41,172 nucleotides of DNA from an uncultured Pseudomonadota bacterium (GCA_903885375.1 CAISIK010000214.1:1-41172); one strand, 5' to 3'. Shown: positions 25,328 to 33,568, counted from the first letter of the stretch. The notes: generated by a model from the sequence alone, not told the origin. Numbers and translations are program-made.

Positions 25328-26085
25328 TTGGCGGCGGCCGCGAGCTCCTCGCCGCGCTGGGCTTCGGGCAGCGCCTCGTTCACGATGCGGTGCACCTCGG
25401 CCACGTGCTCATCGAGCGTCTCCAACGTCCACCGGCTGGTGTCGATCGCGGGCAGGACCTTCACGTTGACCTCGCCGGGGTGGATGAGGAAGCTGTTCTT
25501 GCGCCAGATGCGGTGCGCACCGCTCACCACCACCGGTACCACGGGCAGGCCCGTGGCGAGCGCGAGGTGGGCGAACCCCTTCTTGAACGCACGGAGCCGC
25601 CCGTCCTTCGAACGGGTGCCCTCCGGCCAGATCCAGATGCCGAGGCCGTGCTCACGCACAAGGTCGGCAGTCTTCGCCAGGGCGGCGATGGCGCTGCCCC
25701 GGTTGCTGCGGTCGATGCGGAGGTGACCCGACACGAGGTAGAGCTGCCCGAAAAAGGGGTACCAGATGACCTCCTTCTTGGCCACGCCGCAAACGCCGAG
25801 CGGGCTGAGCCAGATGCCGAGGAAGATGTCGATCGGCGAGGTGTGGTTGGAGATGTAGATGGCCGGCATCGACGTGCCCATCGTCGCACGATCATGGCCG
25901 GTGAGGTGGGTTCCGGTGACGGCGAGGATGGTCCGGCCGACGATGTGGCCGAAGACGTTGCACACCCGGATGCGGAGCGTGCGCCAGGGCAGGAGGAAGA
26001 CGCAGATCACGGAGAACAGGGCCACGGCCACGATCATGATCGTGAGTCCGAGGAGTTGCCGCAGGGTGCTGGTGACGAGTGCCAT
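25324..26085 (-). CDS. 1-acylglycerol-3-phosphate O-acyltransferase-like protein (PlsC family)
   Basis: A 253-residue membrane acyltransferase. An N-terminal membrane segment (about 10-33) is followed by the catalytic N-H81-T-S-P-I-D86 (HX4D) motif and the phosphate-binding P154-E-G-T-R-S motif, with P-V-V-P-V-V-V-S-G near 181-189. It most likely acylates lysophosphatidic acid in phospholipid synthesis, although PlsC-family members with other acceptors exist. ATG 26085 is chosen because an upstream extension would lack domain sequence and cross the divergent KAS gene. It is the first gene of a pair with the diguanylate cyclase. Confidence 0.9.
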   Translation of the reverse strand: MALVTSTLRQLLGLTIMIVAVALFSVICVFLLPWRTLRIRVCNVFGHIVGRTILAVTGTHLTGHDRATMGTSMPAIYISNHTSPIDIFLGIWLSPLGVCGVAKKEVIWYPFFGQLYLVSGHLRIDRSNRGSAIAALAKTADLVREHGLGIWIWPEGTRSKDGRLRAFKKGFAHLALATGLPVVPVVVSGAHRIWRKNSFLIHPGEVNVKVLPAIDTSRWTLETLDEHVAEVHRIVNEALPEAQRGEELAAAAK

Positions 26086-26177
26086 GCGCACAACGTCGCA
26101 CAGGCAAGTCACGGGTTCGTCACCATGCCCCAAAGTGATCGCCAGTCCCTCGGGCGCGGTGCTAAAGACGGGTCGTC

Positions 26178-27191
26178 TTGCCCGTCTACCTGTCGCTTCC
26201 TGCCGCCAGGCTGCCCGCATCGCCGGTGCCGAACGCCATGGTGATCGAGCGCATCCGGGCGCAGTTTCGCGGAGGTACGCTCCAGTGGAAGGCGGTGGAG
26301 CGCGCGGTAAAGCTCGTCTTCCAGAGCTGCGGCACCACGGTCCGGTACCAGGAAACGGTGGAGCCGGCGGCGCCGGGCCTGCATGCGGCCAACCGGGCTG
26401 CGGATGTGCTCGCCGAGAACGGGCTCGGGGCCGACGCGCTCGACACCGTGGTGTACGGGAGCATCGCGCGCACGGTTTTCGAGCCCGCCACCGCCTGCGA
26501 GGTGGCGGCACGCATCGGGGCCCACCGGGCGCTCGCGTTCGATGTCGTGGCGGCCTGCGCAGGCCCGCTCGTTGCCGTGGAGCAGCTCCTCGGCAAGGCC
26601 GCGATCGACCCGAGCTGGGAGCTGGGCGTCATCACGTCGGCGTCGCTCTCGGAGGGGCACCTCAGCTACGACATCCAGCGCCTCGAGGACCTCGAAACCC
26701 TCGCCGCCGGGCTCACCATCGGCAACGCCTCCACCGCGCTCCTCATGGGGCGTCGCCCCTTCCGGCACGGCGGGCGGATCGTGGCCACCCACACCCAGGG
26801 CAAGTCGGCGCACCACCTGCTCTGCCAGGTGCCCACCAACGGCCCCTTCCTCTCCTCCCGCGCCACGCTCGTGCAGCTGGCGGCGCTCGTTCCGCAGCAC
26901 GTCGAGGCCGTCACCCGCCGGGCGGGCTGGCGCGTGGAGGATGTGGACCTCTTCGTGTTCCACCAGCCCTCCGATCGCGTGCTCCGGGGCGTGGCCCGCA
27001 CCCTTGGTGTGTCGCCGGATCGGGTGCCCCAGCTCCACGGCCTGCACGCCAACACCGAGGCCAGCGCCGTGCCGCTCGCCTTGCGCGCCCTCCACGAATC
27101 CGGGCGGCTCCGGCCGGGGATGAAGCTGCTGCTCGGCTCCGCCGCCGCGGGCTTCACCATGGCTTCCGTGCTGGTGGAGTGGGAAGGCTGA
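26178..27191 (+). CDS. 3-oxoacyl-ACP synthase III-like protein
   Basis: A 337-residue thiolase-fold enzyme of the KAS III type, which joins an acyl-CoA or acyl-ACP to a malonyl unit. The triad is complete: C127 in V-V-A-A-C-A-G, H262 in F-V-F-H-Q-P-S-D and N292 in L-H-A-N-T-E-A-S-A-V-P. The C-terminal G-S-A-A-A-G-F-T motif is also typical. Whether it makes fatty acids or a specialised product cannot be told. The start is probably TTG 26178, the first possible start after an in-frame stop at 26163-26165, because the conserved N-terminal strand (Y-L-S-L-P-A-A-R-L-P) lies before the first ATG. A lipoprotein gene follows after 17 bases. Confidence 0.88.
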   Translation: MPVYLSLPAARLPASPVPNAMVIERIRAQFRGGTLQWKAVERAVKLVFQSCGTTVRYQETVEPAAPGLHAANRAADVLAENGLGADALDTVVYGSIARTVFEPATACEVAARIGAHRALAFDVVAACAGPLVAVEQLLGKAAIDPSWELGVITSASLSEGHLSYDIQRLEDLETLAAGLTIGNASTALLMGRRPFRHGGRIVATHTQGKSAHHLLCQVPTNGPFLSSRATLVQLAALVPQHVEAVTRRAGWRVEDVDLFVFHQPSDRVLRGVARTLGVSPDRVPQLHGLHANTEASAVPLALRALHESGRLRPGMKLLLGSAAAGFTMASVLVEWEG

Positions 27192-27208
27192 ACCGGCTAC
27201 CGGGGGGC

Positions 27209-28870
27209 GTGGTCAGCGTTCTCATCCTTGCCGCCTGCGAAGTGCACGATGCCGTGGTGTGCGCGAACGGGCTCGATGCCAACGGCGATGGGTGGTGCGA
27301 TGCCGACTCGGCCGACTGGTCGGAGGATGCGGCGCTCGAGCCGGGCACCGATCGGCACAACATCTACGCGCTCGATGAGGAGGCGCTCGCCGAGGTCACC
27401 GCGGCCGGCCTCGGCCATGCGTCGGCCTGGCCCGTGGGGGTGTCGGGGCTGCTCCTGCCCGATGCCTCCTTCCGGCGGCTGTTCGAGGAGGACACGACCG
27501 ATCCCGACCGGGAGGACTTCCAGTCGGTCGCCCGAAAGACGCTCGGCTTCGGCACCATGGAGGAAATGGCCGACTGGCTGGGCCTCGCGCGCTACCCGGA
27601 GGATGGGAGCATCCCCGCGCCGGCGGGCATGGAGGCCGGCGACCCGATGGGGATGGGCACGGTGGACACCGCGTGGGGGCCCGCGTTCAGCGTGTCCTGC
27701 TTCGCCTGCCACGCGAGCGAGCTCTTCGGGAAGCCCGTCGTGGGGCTCACGAACCGGCGGAGCCGGGCGAACGAGTACTTCGACAGCACCAGCACCTTCT
27801 TCCCGGTGTTCCCGGCCAGCGCCTTTGCCGACCTCACGGGCGCCACCGACACGGAGCTGCAGCTCTACCTCCGCGCGCAGGGCAACCTGCCCGCAGTGGG
27901 CGCGCGGGTGCCGGCCGTGCACGGGCTCGACACCTCGCTGGCGCAGGTCGGCCTCAGCCTCGCCCGCCGCCAGCCGGACGCCTGGGCCACGCGCGACGCC
28001 GAGCTGGAGCGGGATCCGCGCGAGAGCCTGCTCGACGACTTCGTGGCCGACAGCAAACCCGCCGTGTGGTGGACGCTCCGCTACAAGACGCGCTGGCTCT
28101 CCGACGCGAGCGTGCGGTCGGGGAACCCCATCTTCACCAACTTCCTGTGGAACGAGATCGGCCGGGGCACCGATCTCCACGAGCTCGAGGGCTGGATGGC
28201 CGAGAACGGCCGGGCCATGGATGAGCTCACCGTGGCCGTGTTCAACACGCCCGCGCCCCGATGGGAGGCCTTCCTGCCGGACTTCCCGGTTGACGTGGAG
28301 GCCGCCCAACGGGGGGAGGTGGTGTTCGAAACAAGCTGCGCCGCGTGCCATGGCCACTACGAGAAGGGCTGGTCGGAGGGCGCGGCGGGCGCGGCGGCGC
28401 TCCTCACCACGCGGGTGGTGTACGCCGCCCAGACCGAAGCGGTCGACGTGGGCACCGACCCGCAGCGCGCCGCCGGCATGGCCGACTTCGCCGAGGCCCT
28501 CAACGGCCTCGTCCTGTCGGCGCGCATGGGCACGCGGGTGGCCGTGTCCACGGGGTACGCCCCCCCGCCGCTCGATGGCATCTGGTCGCGTTTCCCCTAC
28601 CTCCACAACGGCAGCGTCCCCACGCTCTGCGACCTCCTGCGGCCTGCCGCGGAGCGCCCGCCGTCCTTCACCGTGGGCCCCGCCGACGACCCCGAGACCG
28701 ACTTCGACGGGGCCTGCGTGGGCCTGCCCGCCACGCCGCCTGCGGCCTGGACGGAGGACCCCGCCAACCTCGTGGACACCACCCTGCCGGGCCTCGGCAA
28801 CGGCGGGCACGAGATCGCCGTGGACGAACTCGACCGTCGCGACCTCATCGAGTTCCTGAAGACGCTGTGA
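27209..28870 (+). CDS. RoxA-like di-haem c-type cytochrome lipoprotein
   Basis: A 553-residue protein with a ten-residue lipoprotein signal (MVSVLILAAC, Cys10). Two haem c sites are present, C164-F-A-C-H and C377-A-A-C-H. The C-terminal block P-P-L-D-G-I-W-S-R-F-P-Y-L-H-N-G-S-V-P-T-L (about 453-473) is characteristic of the RoxA/di-haem peroxidase-related group. RoxA itself cleaves rubber (polyisoprene) with oxygen, while relatives act as peroxidases or have unknown substrates. An Asp-rich N-terminal stretch (D-A-N-G-D-G-W-C-D-A-D) resembles a calcium-binding loop. GTG 27209 is chosen for the lipobox, and a purine run precedes it. The preceding KAS gene probably shares its transcript. Confidence 0.82.
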   Translation: MVSVLILAACEVHDAVVCANGLDANGDGWCDADSADWSEDAALEPGTDRHNIYALDEEALAEVTAAGLGHASAWPVGVSGLLLPDASFRRLFEEDTTDPDREDFQSVARKTLGFGTMEEMADWLGLARYPEDGSIPAPAGMEAGDPMGMGTVDTAWGPAFSVSCFACHASELFGKPVVGLTNRRSRANEYFDSTSTFFPVFPASAFADLTGATDTELQLYLRAQGNLPAVGARVPAVHGLDTSLAQVGLSLARRQPDAWATRDAELERDPRESLLDDFVADSKPAVWWTLRYKTRWLSDASVRSGNPIFTNFLWNEIGRGTDLHELEGWMAENGRAMDELTVAVFNTPAPRWEAFLPDFPVDVEAAQRGEVVFETSCAACHGHYEKGWSEGAAGAAALLTTRVVYAAQTEAVDVGTDPQRAAGMADFAEALNGLVLSARMGTRVAVSTGYAPPPLDGIWSRFPYLHNGSVPTLCDLLRPAAERPPSFTVGPADDPETDFDGACVGLPATPPAAWTEDPANLVDTTLPGLGNGGHEIAVDELDRRDLIEFLKTL

Positions 28871-28878
28871 CGGGCGCC

Positions 28879-28892
28879 GGCGGCCTTCCGCC
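28879..28892. terminator. short hairpin at convergent gene ends
   Basis: GGCGG-CCTT-CCGCC: 5-bp arms in the 21-base gap between the convergent cytochrome gene and the gene at 28892, touching the latter's stop codon. No T tract. Confidence 0.3.
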
Positions 28893-29626
28893 TAGAGCTT
28901 CAGTTCTTCCAGCGACTGCCGCGCGTCGTTGAGCTCCTTGAGCTCCTCGGCCGGGAAGGGCTCGGCGCTCGTCTGCACTACGCCGAGGATGTAGGCGCGG
29001 ATGGCCTCCTTGGCGGCGACGCCGGCGTCGTTGTCCAGGCGGCTGTCCCAATAGAGGTAGATGACCCGGCGCCGCACGTTCGCGGGCTGCGTGGTGTCGC
29101 GCCAGATGGTGTCGAGGTCGGTGGGAATGTCGCGGTAGAGGCGCTGGCCGAGGTGCTCCCGCACCACCGCATCGTTGAGTGCGCGCACCTCCTCGCGGGT
29201 GCCCTCCAGCACGTCCGACTTGATGGCCGAGTACTTGCGCTCGCCGATCGCCCAGCCGCCCACCGACACGCACGCGGTCATGAGCGTGGGGATGCACCAC
29301 AGGTAGTTCAGGGGGCTCCCCTGGTCGGCGAAGGCATGCCCGGGCGAGTGGATGCGCGGGGGTTGGCGGCGCAGGGAGACCCAGCCATCGTCGTGCACCC
29401 AGACCTGCGGGTGCCAGGGCGTGTCGTTCTTGAACACGGTGTAGTCGCCGTGCCGCTCCGAGCGCTTGTACCCCCCGTCGCGGAGCTTGAGCTGCAGCGC
29501 ATCCCGCGCCCTCGCCACCTCACGATCGTAGATGATCATCACCTCGTCGACGTTCTCCTCCGGAGGCGGGGGGGTCGGCGCGGGCGGGGCATCCTCGGCG
29601 AGGGCGAGGGCGAGCAGCAACAGCAT
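28892..29626 (-). CDS. exported protein of unknown function
   Basis: A 244-residue protein with a short uncharged signal (MLLLLALALAEDAP) and a Pro-rich stretch (A-P-T-P-P-P-P-E-E), then an acidic and basic alpha-helical body. W-H-P-Q-V-W-V-H-D-D-G-W-V-S-L-R-R stands out, and a hydrophobic segment (about 100-125, L-W-C-I-P-T-L-M-T-A-C-V-S-V-G-G-W-A) may enter a membrane. I recognise no family. It follows the SGNH hydrolase gene after 8 bases, so the two are likely co-transcribed. ATG 29626 is chosen because upstream residues are shadow sequence from that gene. Confidence 0.7.
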   Translation of the reverse strand: MLLLLALALAEDAPPAPTPPPPEENVDEVMIIYDREVARARDALQLKLRDGGYKRSERHGDYTVFKNDTPWHPQVWVHDDGWVSLRRQPPRIHSPGHAFADQGSPLNYLWCIPTLMTACVSVGGWAIGERKYSAIKSDVLEGTREEVRALNDAVVREHLGQRLYRDIPTDLDTIWRDTTQPANVRRRVIYLYWDSRLDNDAGVAAKEAIRAYILGVVQTSAEPFPAEELKELNDARQSLEELKL

Positions 29627-29634
29627 CTGTTCCC

Positions 29635-30789
29635 CTATCCCGCGGGCGCCTCGGCCACGCAACGCGCGATCGCCGCCGCAACGACCTCGTGCCCGCGCAC
29701 GGAGAGATGACCGTCGAACGGAAGGTAGGGCCGCTCGCCCGCTTCGGAGGCGGCCCGGAGGGGGGGGAGCATGTCGCACACGACGACGCCGGCCGCCCGG
29801 GCGGCGCCGACAGCGAGCTTCTGCGCGGCGTCGAGATCGGGGGGGGCGTTGTCGAGGCCCACGGAGCGGAAGGTGCGCGAGGCCACCTCCAGGTCCATCA
29901 CGAGCGCGGGGGGGATGACGGCCACCACGGCGCGCGCGTGGAGCTTGTCGGCGGCGGCCTTCGCGAACCGCAGGGCCCCCTCCGTGGCGGCCATGTCCGG
30001 CCCTCCGGCCCCCGCGCCCGCGGTCGTGAACAGCCGCAGCTCGTCGCGGAATCGGCGTGCGTTGGGCGCCGTTCCGCTGCGGGCGCGGCGGGTCTCCGAC
30101 CAGGACCAGTAGTGTGCGGCGAGCACGCTGTGGTCGCGGATGAACTTGACCCAGGCGGGCATGGCCGGACCGATCACGCCGATCTTCGGCAAGCCGAACT
30201 TCGGCGCCCCGGGCTCGCCGGGCCCGAGGGGCACGTCGTCGAGCCCGTGCCGCACCGACTGCCGGTTGTCGAAGAAGTCGTTCCCCGTGAAGAACGAGTA
30301 GAGCACGACCTCGGGTGGGAAGTTGCGTCCGAGCTGCACCGCCCGCAAGCTCTCCTTCCAGGTGGAGTAGCCATCCACGCCGGCATTGAGCACCTGTACA
30401 CCCTCCGAAGCGGCGAGGCGGGCGGAGTACGTCTGCGCCTCCTCGACCTGCACTGCGATGGTGAAGGAGTCACCCAGCGAGAGCCAGGTTCGCGCGCCGG
30501 GCGTGGGCTCGGCCCCGCGGGTGCCCCACTTGGAAAACCGGGGTTTGATCGAGTAGCCGAAGGAGTTGATGGTGCCCGTGAAGTCGGGGTTCGGGTAGTT
30601 CATCCCCCCGTCCTGCACGTAAATGTCCTGCGGGTAGGACATCGGCCCCATGAAGACGAGGTCGTTGCCGCGCGCGAACCCGTCGAGGCGTCCGACCACC
30701 TCGGCGATGCCGAGCCCCACGAGCAATCCAGCGAAGACGAGGCCGAGTCGCGGGAGCCATTTCGCGCGCGCGGGGGAGGGGTTGGTCAC
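29635..30789 (-). CDS. SGNH/GDSL-type hydrolase, membrane-anchored
   Basis: A 384-residue protein with an N-terminal membrane helix (about 13-33) and an SGNH domain. S108 lies in L-G-D-S-F-T (block I), G137/G140 in N-A-G-V-D-G-Y-S-T (block II), N170 in F-F-T-G-N-D-F-F-D (block III), and an Asp/His pair in P-F-D-G-H-L-S near the C-terminus (block V). Family members hydrolyse or transfer acyl groups on sugars, lipids or polysaccharides. A periplasmic acyl esterase or O-acetyl transfer role is plausible but unproven. The start is GTG 30789 with TAGCCT 6 bases upstream. Confidence 0.85.
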   Translation of the reverse strand: MTNPSPARAKWLPRLGLVFAGLLVGLGIAEVVGRLDGFARGNDLVFMGPMSYPQDIYVQDGGMNYPNPDFTGTINSFGYSIKPRFSKWGTRGAEPTPGARTWLSLGDSFTIAVQVEEAQTYSARLAASEGVQVLNAGVDGYSTWKESLRAVQLGRNFPPEVVLYSFFTGNDFFDNRQSVRHGLDDVPLGPGEPGAPKFGLPKIGVIGPAMPAWVKFIRDHSVLAAHYWSWSETRRARSGTAPNARRFRDELRLFTTAGAGAGGPDMAATEGALRFAKAAADKLHARAVVAVIPPALVMDLEVASRTFRSVGLDNAPPDLDAAQKLAVGAARAAGVVVCDMLPPLRAASEAGERPYLPFDGHLSVRGHEVVAAAIARCVAEAPAG

Positions 30790-30795
30790 CCGCGG

Positions 30796-30801
30796 AGGCT
30801 A
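30796..30801 (-). promoter_or_regulatory. TAGCCT -10-like element, leaderless start of SGNH gene
   Basis: GGGCTAGCCT then CCGCGG then GTG at 30789. It is a TANNNT match with the exact 6-base spacing and no Shine-Dalgarno, in the 49-base gap after the APH-family gene. Confidence 0.45.
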
Positions 30802-30838
30802 GCCCATCCACGCCGGTGGGGCACCGCGTTCGGCCCAC

Positions 30839-31834
30839 TCAGGCGAGGAGGCGGGCGATCTCGCGGCGTTGGGCCGCCGCGCTGCGGGCGAGCGTGAGCT
30901 GCCCCTGGGCGCGGAACAGGTTGTGCTCCACGCGGCTCGCGAAGCGCGTGGAGCTCCAGCCGAAGTAGCGGTCCTCCACGGCATCACGGCAGAAACGCGC
31001 CGCCAGCTCCAGCGCGATGCGCTCGACGGCGCAGGCCAACGCCTCCGACACGGCGCGGGGGAGGGTGCGCTCGCTGCGGTAGCCGGCGATCGCGGCCGCG
31101 AGGAGGTCGAGATCGAGGCGGGTGTCGGTGCCGTCCTCGCCCACCGGGTTGCACCAGGAGCGCCAGGCATCGCCCAGCTCCACATCGAGGGAGAGGCGCG
31201 AGAGGGTGTCGAGGTCGAGCAGGCACACCCCGCGCCCCGCCGCATCGAAGCGGAGGTTGCTGATCTTCAGGTCGCCGTGGGCGTGGCGGACGGGCTGGTC
31301 GAGCGAGCCGGGCCAGTCCTTCCAGGCGGCGAGGATGCCCTCGGCCACCGGCAGCGCCGGGCCGCCCTGCACCACGGCGGCCAGCGCGGACATGTGGGCC
31401 GCGGTGTCGTGCGCGCCGGGACGAACGTGGCGGTATTCCCAGTCCAGGCTGTCGACCGCGGAGTGGAAACGCGCCACGAGGGCTCCGGCCTCGCGGGCGC
31501 GGGCGGGGCTGTCCATCTTGTGCACGGTCACCCCGGGCACGAACTCCATCACCCGCCACACGCCGCCATCAGCCGCGTGGGCCCAGAGCGCGCCGCTGTC
31601 GGTGCGCACGAGGCGCGGGGTGGCCATGCCTCGGGCCGCGAGGTGGGCCGTGACCGCCTCGATGTCCTCGTGCACCTCGGGCTTGAACAGCGCGTTGACG
31701 CGCTGTACCACGTAGCGGGGGGGGGACCCCGCCAGCCACGTGTGGTTGATGAGCCCGGCATCCGCGCAGGCCTCCAGCGGGGTGCCCGAGAGCACCTGCC
31801 AGGCTGCGGGCGGCGGCGGAAACTCCGCCGGCAC
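30839..31834 (-). CDS. aminoglycoside-phosphotransferase-family kinase
   Basis: A 331-residue protein-kinase-like-fold enzyme. The catalytic loop is H186-G-D-L-K-I-S-N193 (Brenner-type) and the metal-binding motif is L-L-D207-L-D-T. The N-terminal lobe has Y-V-V-Q-R-V-N with F-K-P-E-V, as in N-acetylhexosamine 1-kinase and homoserine kinase-like APH members, so a sugar or small metabolite is a likelier substrate than an antibiotic. The start is GTG 31834, 4 bases after the stop of the small membrane protein gene, so the two probably form one operon. Confidence 0.85.
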   Translation of the reverse strand: MPAEFPPPPAAWQVLSGTPLEACADAGLINHTWLAGSPPRYVVQRVNALFKPEVHEDIEAVTAHLAARGMATPRLVRTDSGALWAHAADGGVWRVMEFVPGVTVHKMDSPARAREAGALVARFHSAVDSLDWEYRHVRPGAHDTAAHMSALAAVVQGGPALPVAEGILAAWKDWPGSLDQPVRHAHGDLKISNLRFDAAGRGVCLLDLDTLSRLSLDVELGDAWRSWCNPVGEDGTDTRLDLDLLAAAIAGYRSERTLPRAVSEALACAVERIALELAARFCRDAVEDRYFGWSSTRFASRVEHNLFRAQGQLTLARSAAAQRREIARLLA

Positions 31835-31838
31835 CGGA

Positions 31839-32090
31839 CTACTCGACGGCTTCGTTGTTGCCGCGGGACATGCCGACGGCGAACAGCACGATCGTGAGCA
31901 CGCCGCTCAGGCAGCAGCAGCCGTTGCTGCCCCAGTTCACGTAGCCGAGCATCGGGCTCAGGGTGACGGCGAGATCGGGGTCGACCGCGCTCAGCATGCC
32001 GAGCACCGAGGCCATCGCCACGGTGAGCACAACCGACATCCCCAGGAAGATGAGCGTGAGACAGGCGAAACAACCAGCGGCGATCTTCAT
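31839..32090 (-). CDS. small cysteine-rich membrane protein
   Basis: An 83-residue protein with two membrane helices (about 2-30 and 55-73). Five cysteines sit in or at the helices: G-C-F-A-C near the start and N-G-C-C-C before the second helix. There is no recognised family. ATG 32090 is preferred to starts further up because it begins with the first helix, and a GGAG lies nine bases before it. It leads the operon with the APH-family kinase. The cysteine clusters could bind metal or be lipidated, but nothing proves either. Confidence 0.6.
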   Translation of the reverse strand: MKIAAGCFACLTLIFLGMSVVLTVAMASVLGMLSAVDPDLAVTLSPMLGYVNWGSNGCCCLSGVLTIVLFAVGMSRGNNEAVE

Positions 32091-32267
32091 TTGGGGAGGC
32101 TCCGATTTCGGGGCTTGGCTATTCCACACTCGGCAGGATGCAAGGCGCGGCGACGAAAAACCGCCGCTGAGCGCCCGCCACGGGGGTGACTCAATTTGAC
32201 GCGGCAAGAGTTGTGGACGGCCCCCCCTCGCGGGTTAGCCACGGGGAATCACGATTTGGAGACCAGC

Positions 32268-32789
32268 ATGATTCGGATCAACTCGTTCGCGACCCTCCTC
32301 GGCCTCCTCGCGCTCGTCGGCTGCCCGAAGGCCCCCCCGCCCGAGCCCCCTTCGGAGCCGGTGGTCACCGCCCCCGAAGAGGTGAAGAAGCGCGAGGTCC
32401 CCGCCCCGGTGGCCGAGCTGGTCAAGAACTTCAACCGTGTTTTCTTCGACTTCGACAGCGCCGAGCTGAGCGCCGAGGGCCGCTCCGCGCTCGATGCGAA
32501 CGCGGTCATCCTCGGCGAGTACGCCGACATCCGGGTGGAAGTACAGGGCCACGCCGATGAGCGCGGCACCACCGAGTACAACCTCGCCCTCGGCCAGAAG
32601 CGCGCCGACGCCGTGGTGCGCTACCTCCTCAGCCGCAACGTCTCCACGGCCCGCGTGAAGTCCGTGTCCTACGGCGAGGAGCGCCCCTCCGATGGCCGCT
32701 CGGTCGAGACCGCCTGGTCGGCCAACCGCCGGGCCGAGTTCGTGGTGAGCTGGAGTGGCGACGCGCCCGTGCGGGGCACCACCAACTGA
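32268..32789 (+). CDS. pal: peptidoglycan-associated lipoprotein (OmpA-like)
   Basis: A 173-residue lipoprotein with a normal-length signal (MIRINSFATLLGLLALVGC, Cys19), a Pro-rich linker and an OmpA-like domain (about 60-165). V-F-F-D-F-D-S-A-E-L-S opens the domain, and V-Q-G-H-A-D-E-R-G-T-T-E-Y-N-L-A-L-G-Q-K-R-A-D is the peptidoglycan-binding block of Pal. Pal links the outer membrane to the cell wall and works with TolB and TolA. No tol genes are in the window. The start has GGAGA at 32258-32262, spaced five bases. It is one of only two N-terminal signals here with a positively charged start. Confidence 0.92.
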   Translation: MIRINSFATLLGLLALVGCPKAPPPEPPSEPVVTAPEEVKKREVPAPVAELVKNFNRVFFDFDSAELSAEGRSALDANAVILGEYADIRVEVQGHADERGTTEYNLALGQKRADAVVRYLLSRNVSTARVKSVSYGEERPSDGRSVETAWSANRRAEFVVSWSGDAPVRGTTN

Positions 32790-32796
32790 GGCGCGG

Positions 32797-33540
32797 GTGG
32801 TCGACACCCACGCGCATCTCGACGATCCCGCCTTCGACGCCGACCGCGCCGCCGTGATGCAACGCGCGGCGGCGGCCGGAGTGCGCGGCGTGATGGTCCC
32901 GGCCATCGAGGCGTCGGCCTGGCCCCGGCTGCGCGCGCTCTCGGCGGAGCATGGCTGGCGCTTCGCGATCGGCACCCACCCGCATGCGCTCGTGCGCAGC
33001 CGGGCGCTCCCCGACGACCTGCGCGGGGCGAGCGCGGTGGGCGAATGCGGGCTGGATGGCGGCGTGCCGGTGCCCATGGAGGACCAGGAGGCCGTGCTCC
33101 TCGGCCACCTCGCGGCGGCGCACGACAGCGGCCTGCCCATCCTCCTCCACTGCTGGCGCGCGCACCACCGGCTGCCGGCGCTGCTCCGCCGCTTCGGCGC
33201 CGTGCGCGGCATCCTGCACAGCTACAGCGGCGGCGCCGAGCTGGTGGACGTGTACGTGAAGCTCGGCCTCCACCTCTCCTTCGCGGGGGCCGTCACCCGC
33301 GAGGCGGCGCGGCGCCCGGTGGAGGCGCTGCGGCGGGTGCCGCGGGAGCGCCTCCTCGCGGAGACCGATGCGCCCGACCAGTGCCCGAGCCCCCTCCGCG
33401 GCCGGTCGGAGCCCGCCATGCTGCCCCTCGTGGTGCGGGCGATGGAACGGCTCCGCGGGGAGCCACTGCTTGACGCGTTGCACGCCAACGCCGAAGCGCT
33501 CGGTTTCCGTTTCCCGGCCGTCGAGCCCCACGACGCGTGA
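32797..33540 (+). CDS. TatD-family metal-dependent hydrolase
   Basis: A 247-residue TIM-barrel hydrolase with the TatD metal-site set: D3-T-H5-A-H7, G-E-C-G-L-D-G, L-L-H-C-W-R-A-H, G-I-L-H-S-Y-S-G-G and L-A-E-T-D-A-P. TatD proteins are nucleases or deoxyribonucleases in DNA quality control, but several relatives have unclear roles. The protein is slightly shorter than usual because the loop after G-L-D is reduced. GTG 32797 begins right at the conserved D-T-H and is 7 bases after pal, so the two are probably co-transcribed. Confidence 0.88.
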   Translation: MVDTHAHLDDPAFDADRAAVMQRAAAAGVRGVMVPAIEASAWPRLRALSAEHGWRFAIGTHPHALVRSRALPDDLRGASAVGECGLDGGVPVPMEDQEAVLLGHLAAAHDSGLPILLHCWRAHHRLPALLRRFGAVRGILHSYSGGAELVDVYVKLGLHLSFAGAVTREAARRPVEALRRVPRERLLAETDAPDQCPSPLRGRSEPAMLPLVVRAMERLRGEPLLDALHANAEALGFRFPAVEPHDA

Positions 33541-33568
33541 TAGATCGCGCCCCTTCTCGGAGCGCAGG

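Noticed and set aside
30839..31834. Antibiotic (aminoglycoside) resistance enzyme
   Set aside because: The fold is shared with many metabolic kinases, the sequence resembles sugar/homoserine kinase-like members, and there is no mobile or resistance context.
32196..32201. TTGACG upstream of pal as a -35 box
   Set aside because: The expected -10 position is entirely GC (CGGCCC), so a sigma-70 promoter there is not supported. The pal promoter remains unidentified.
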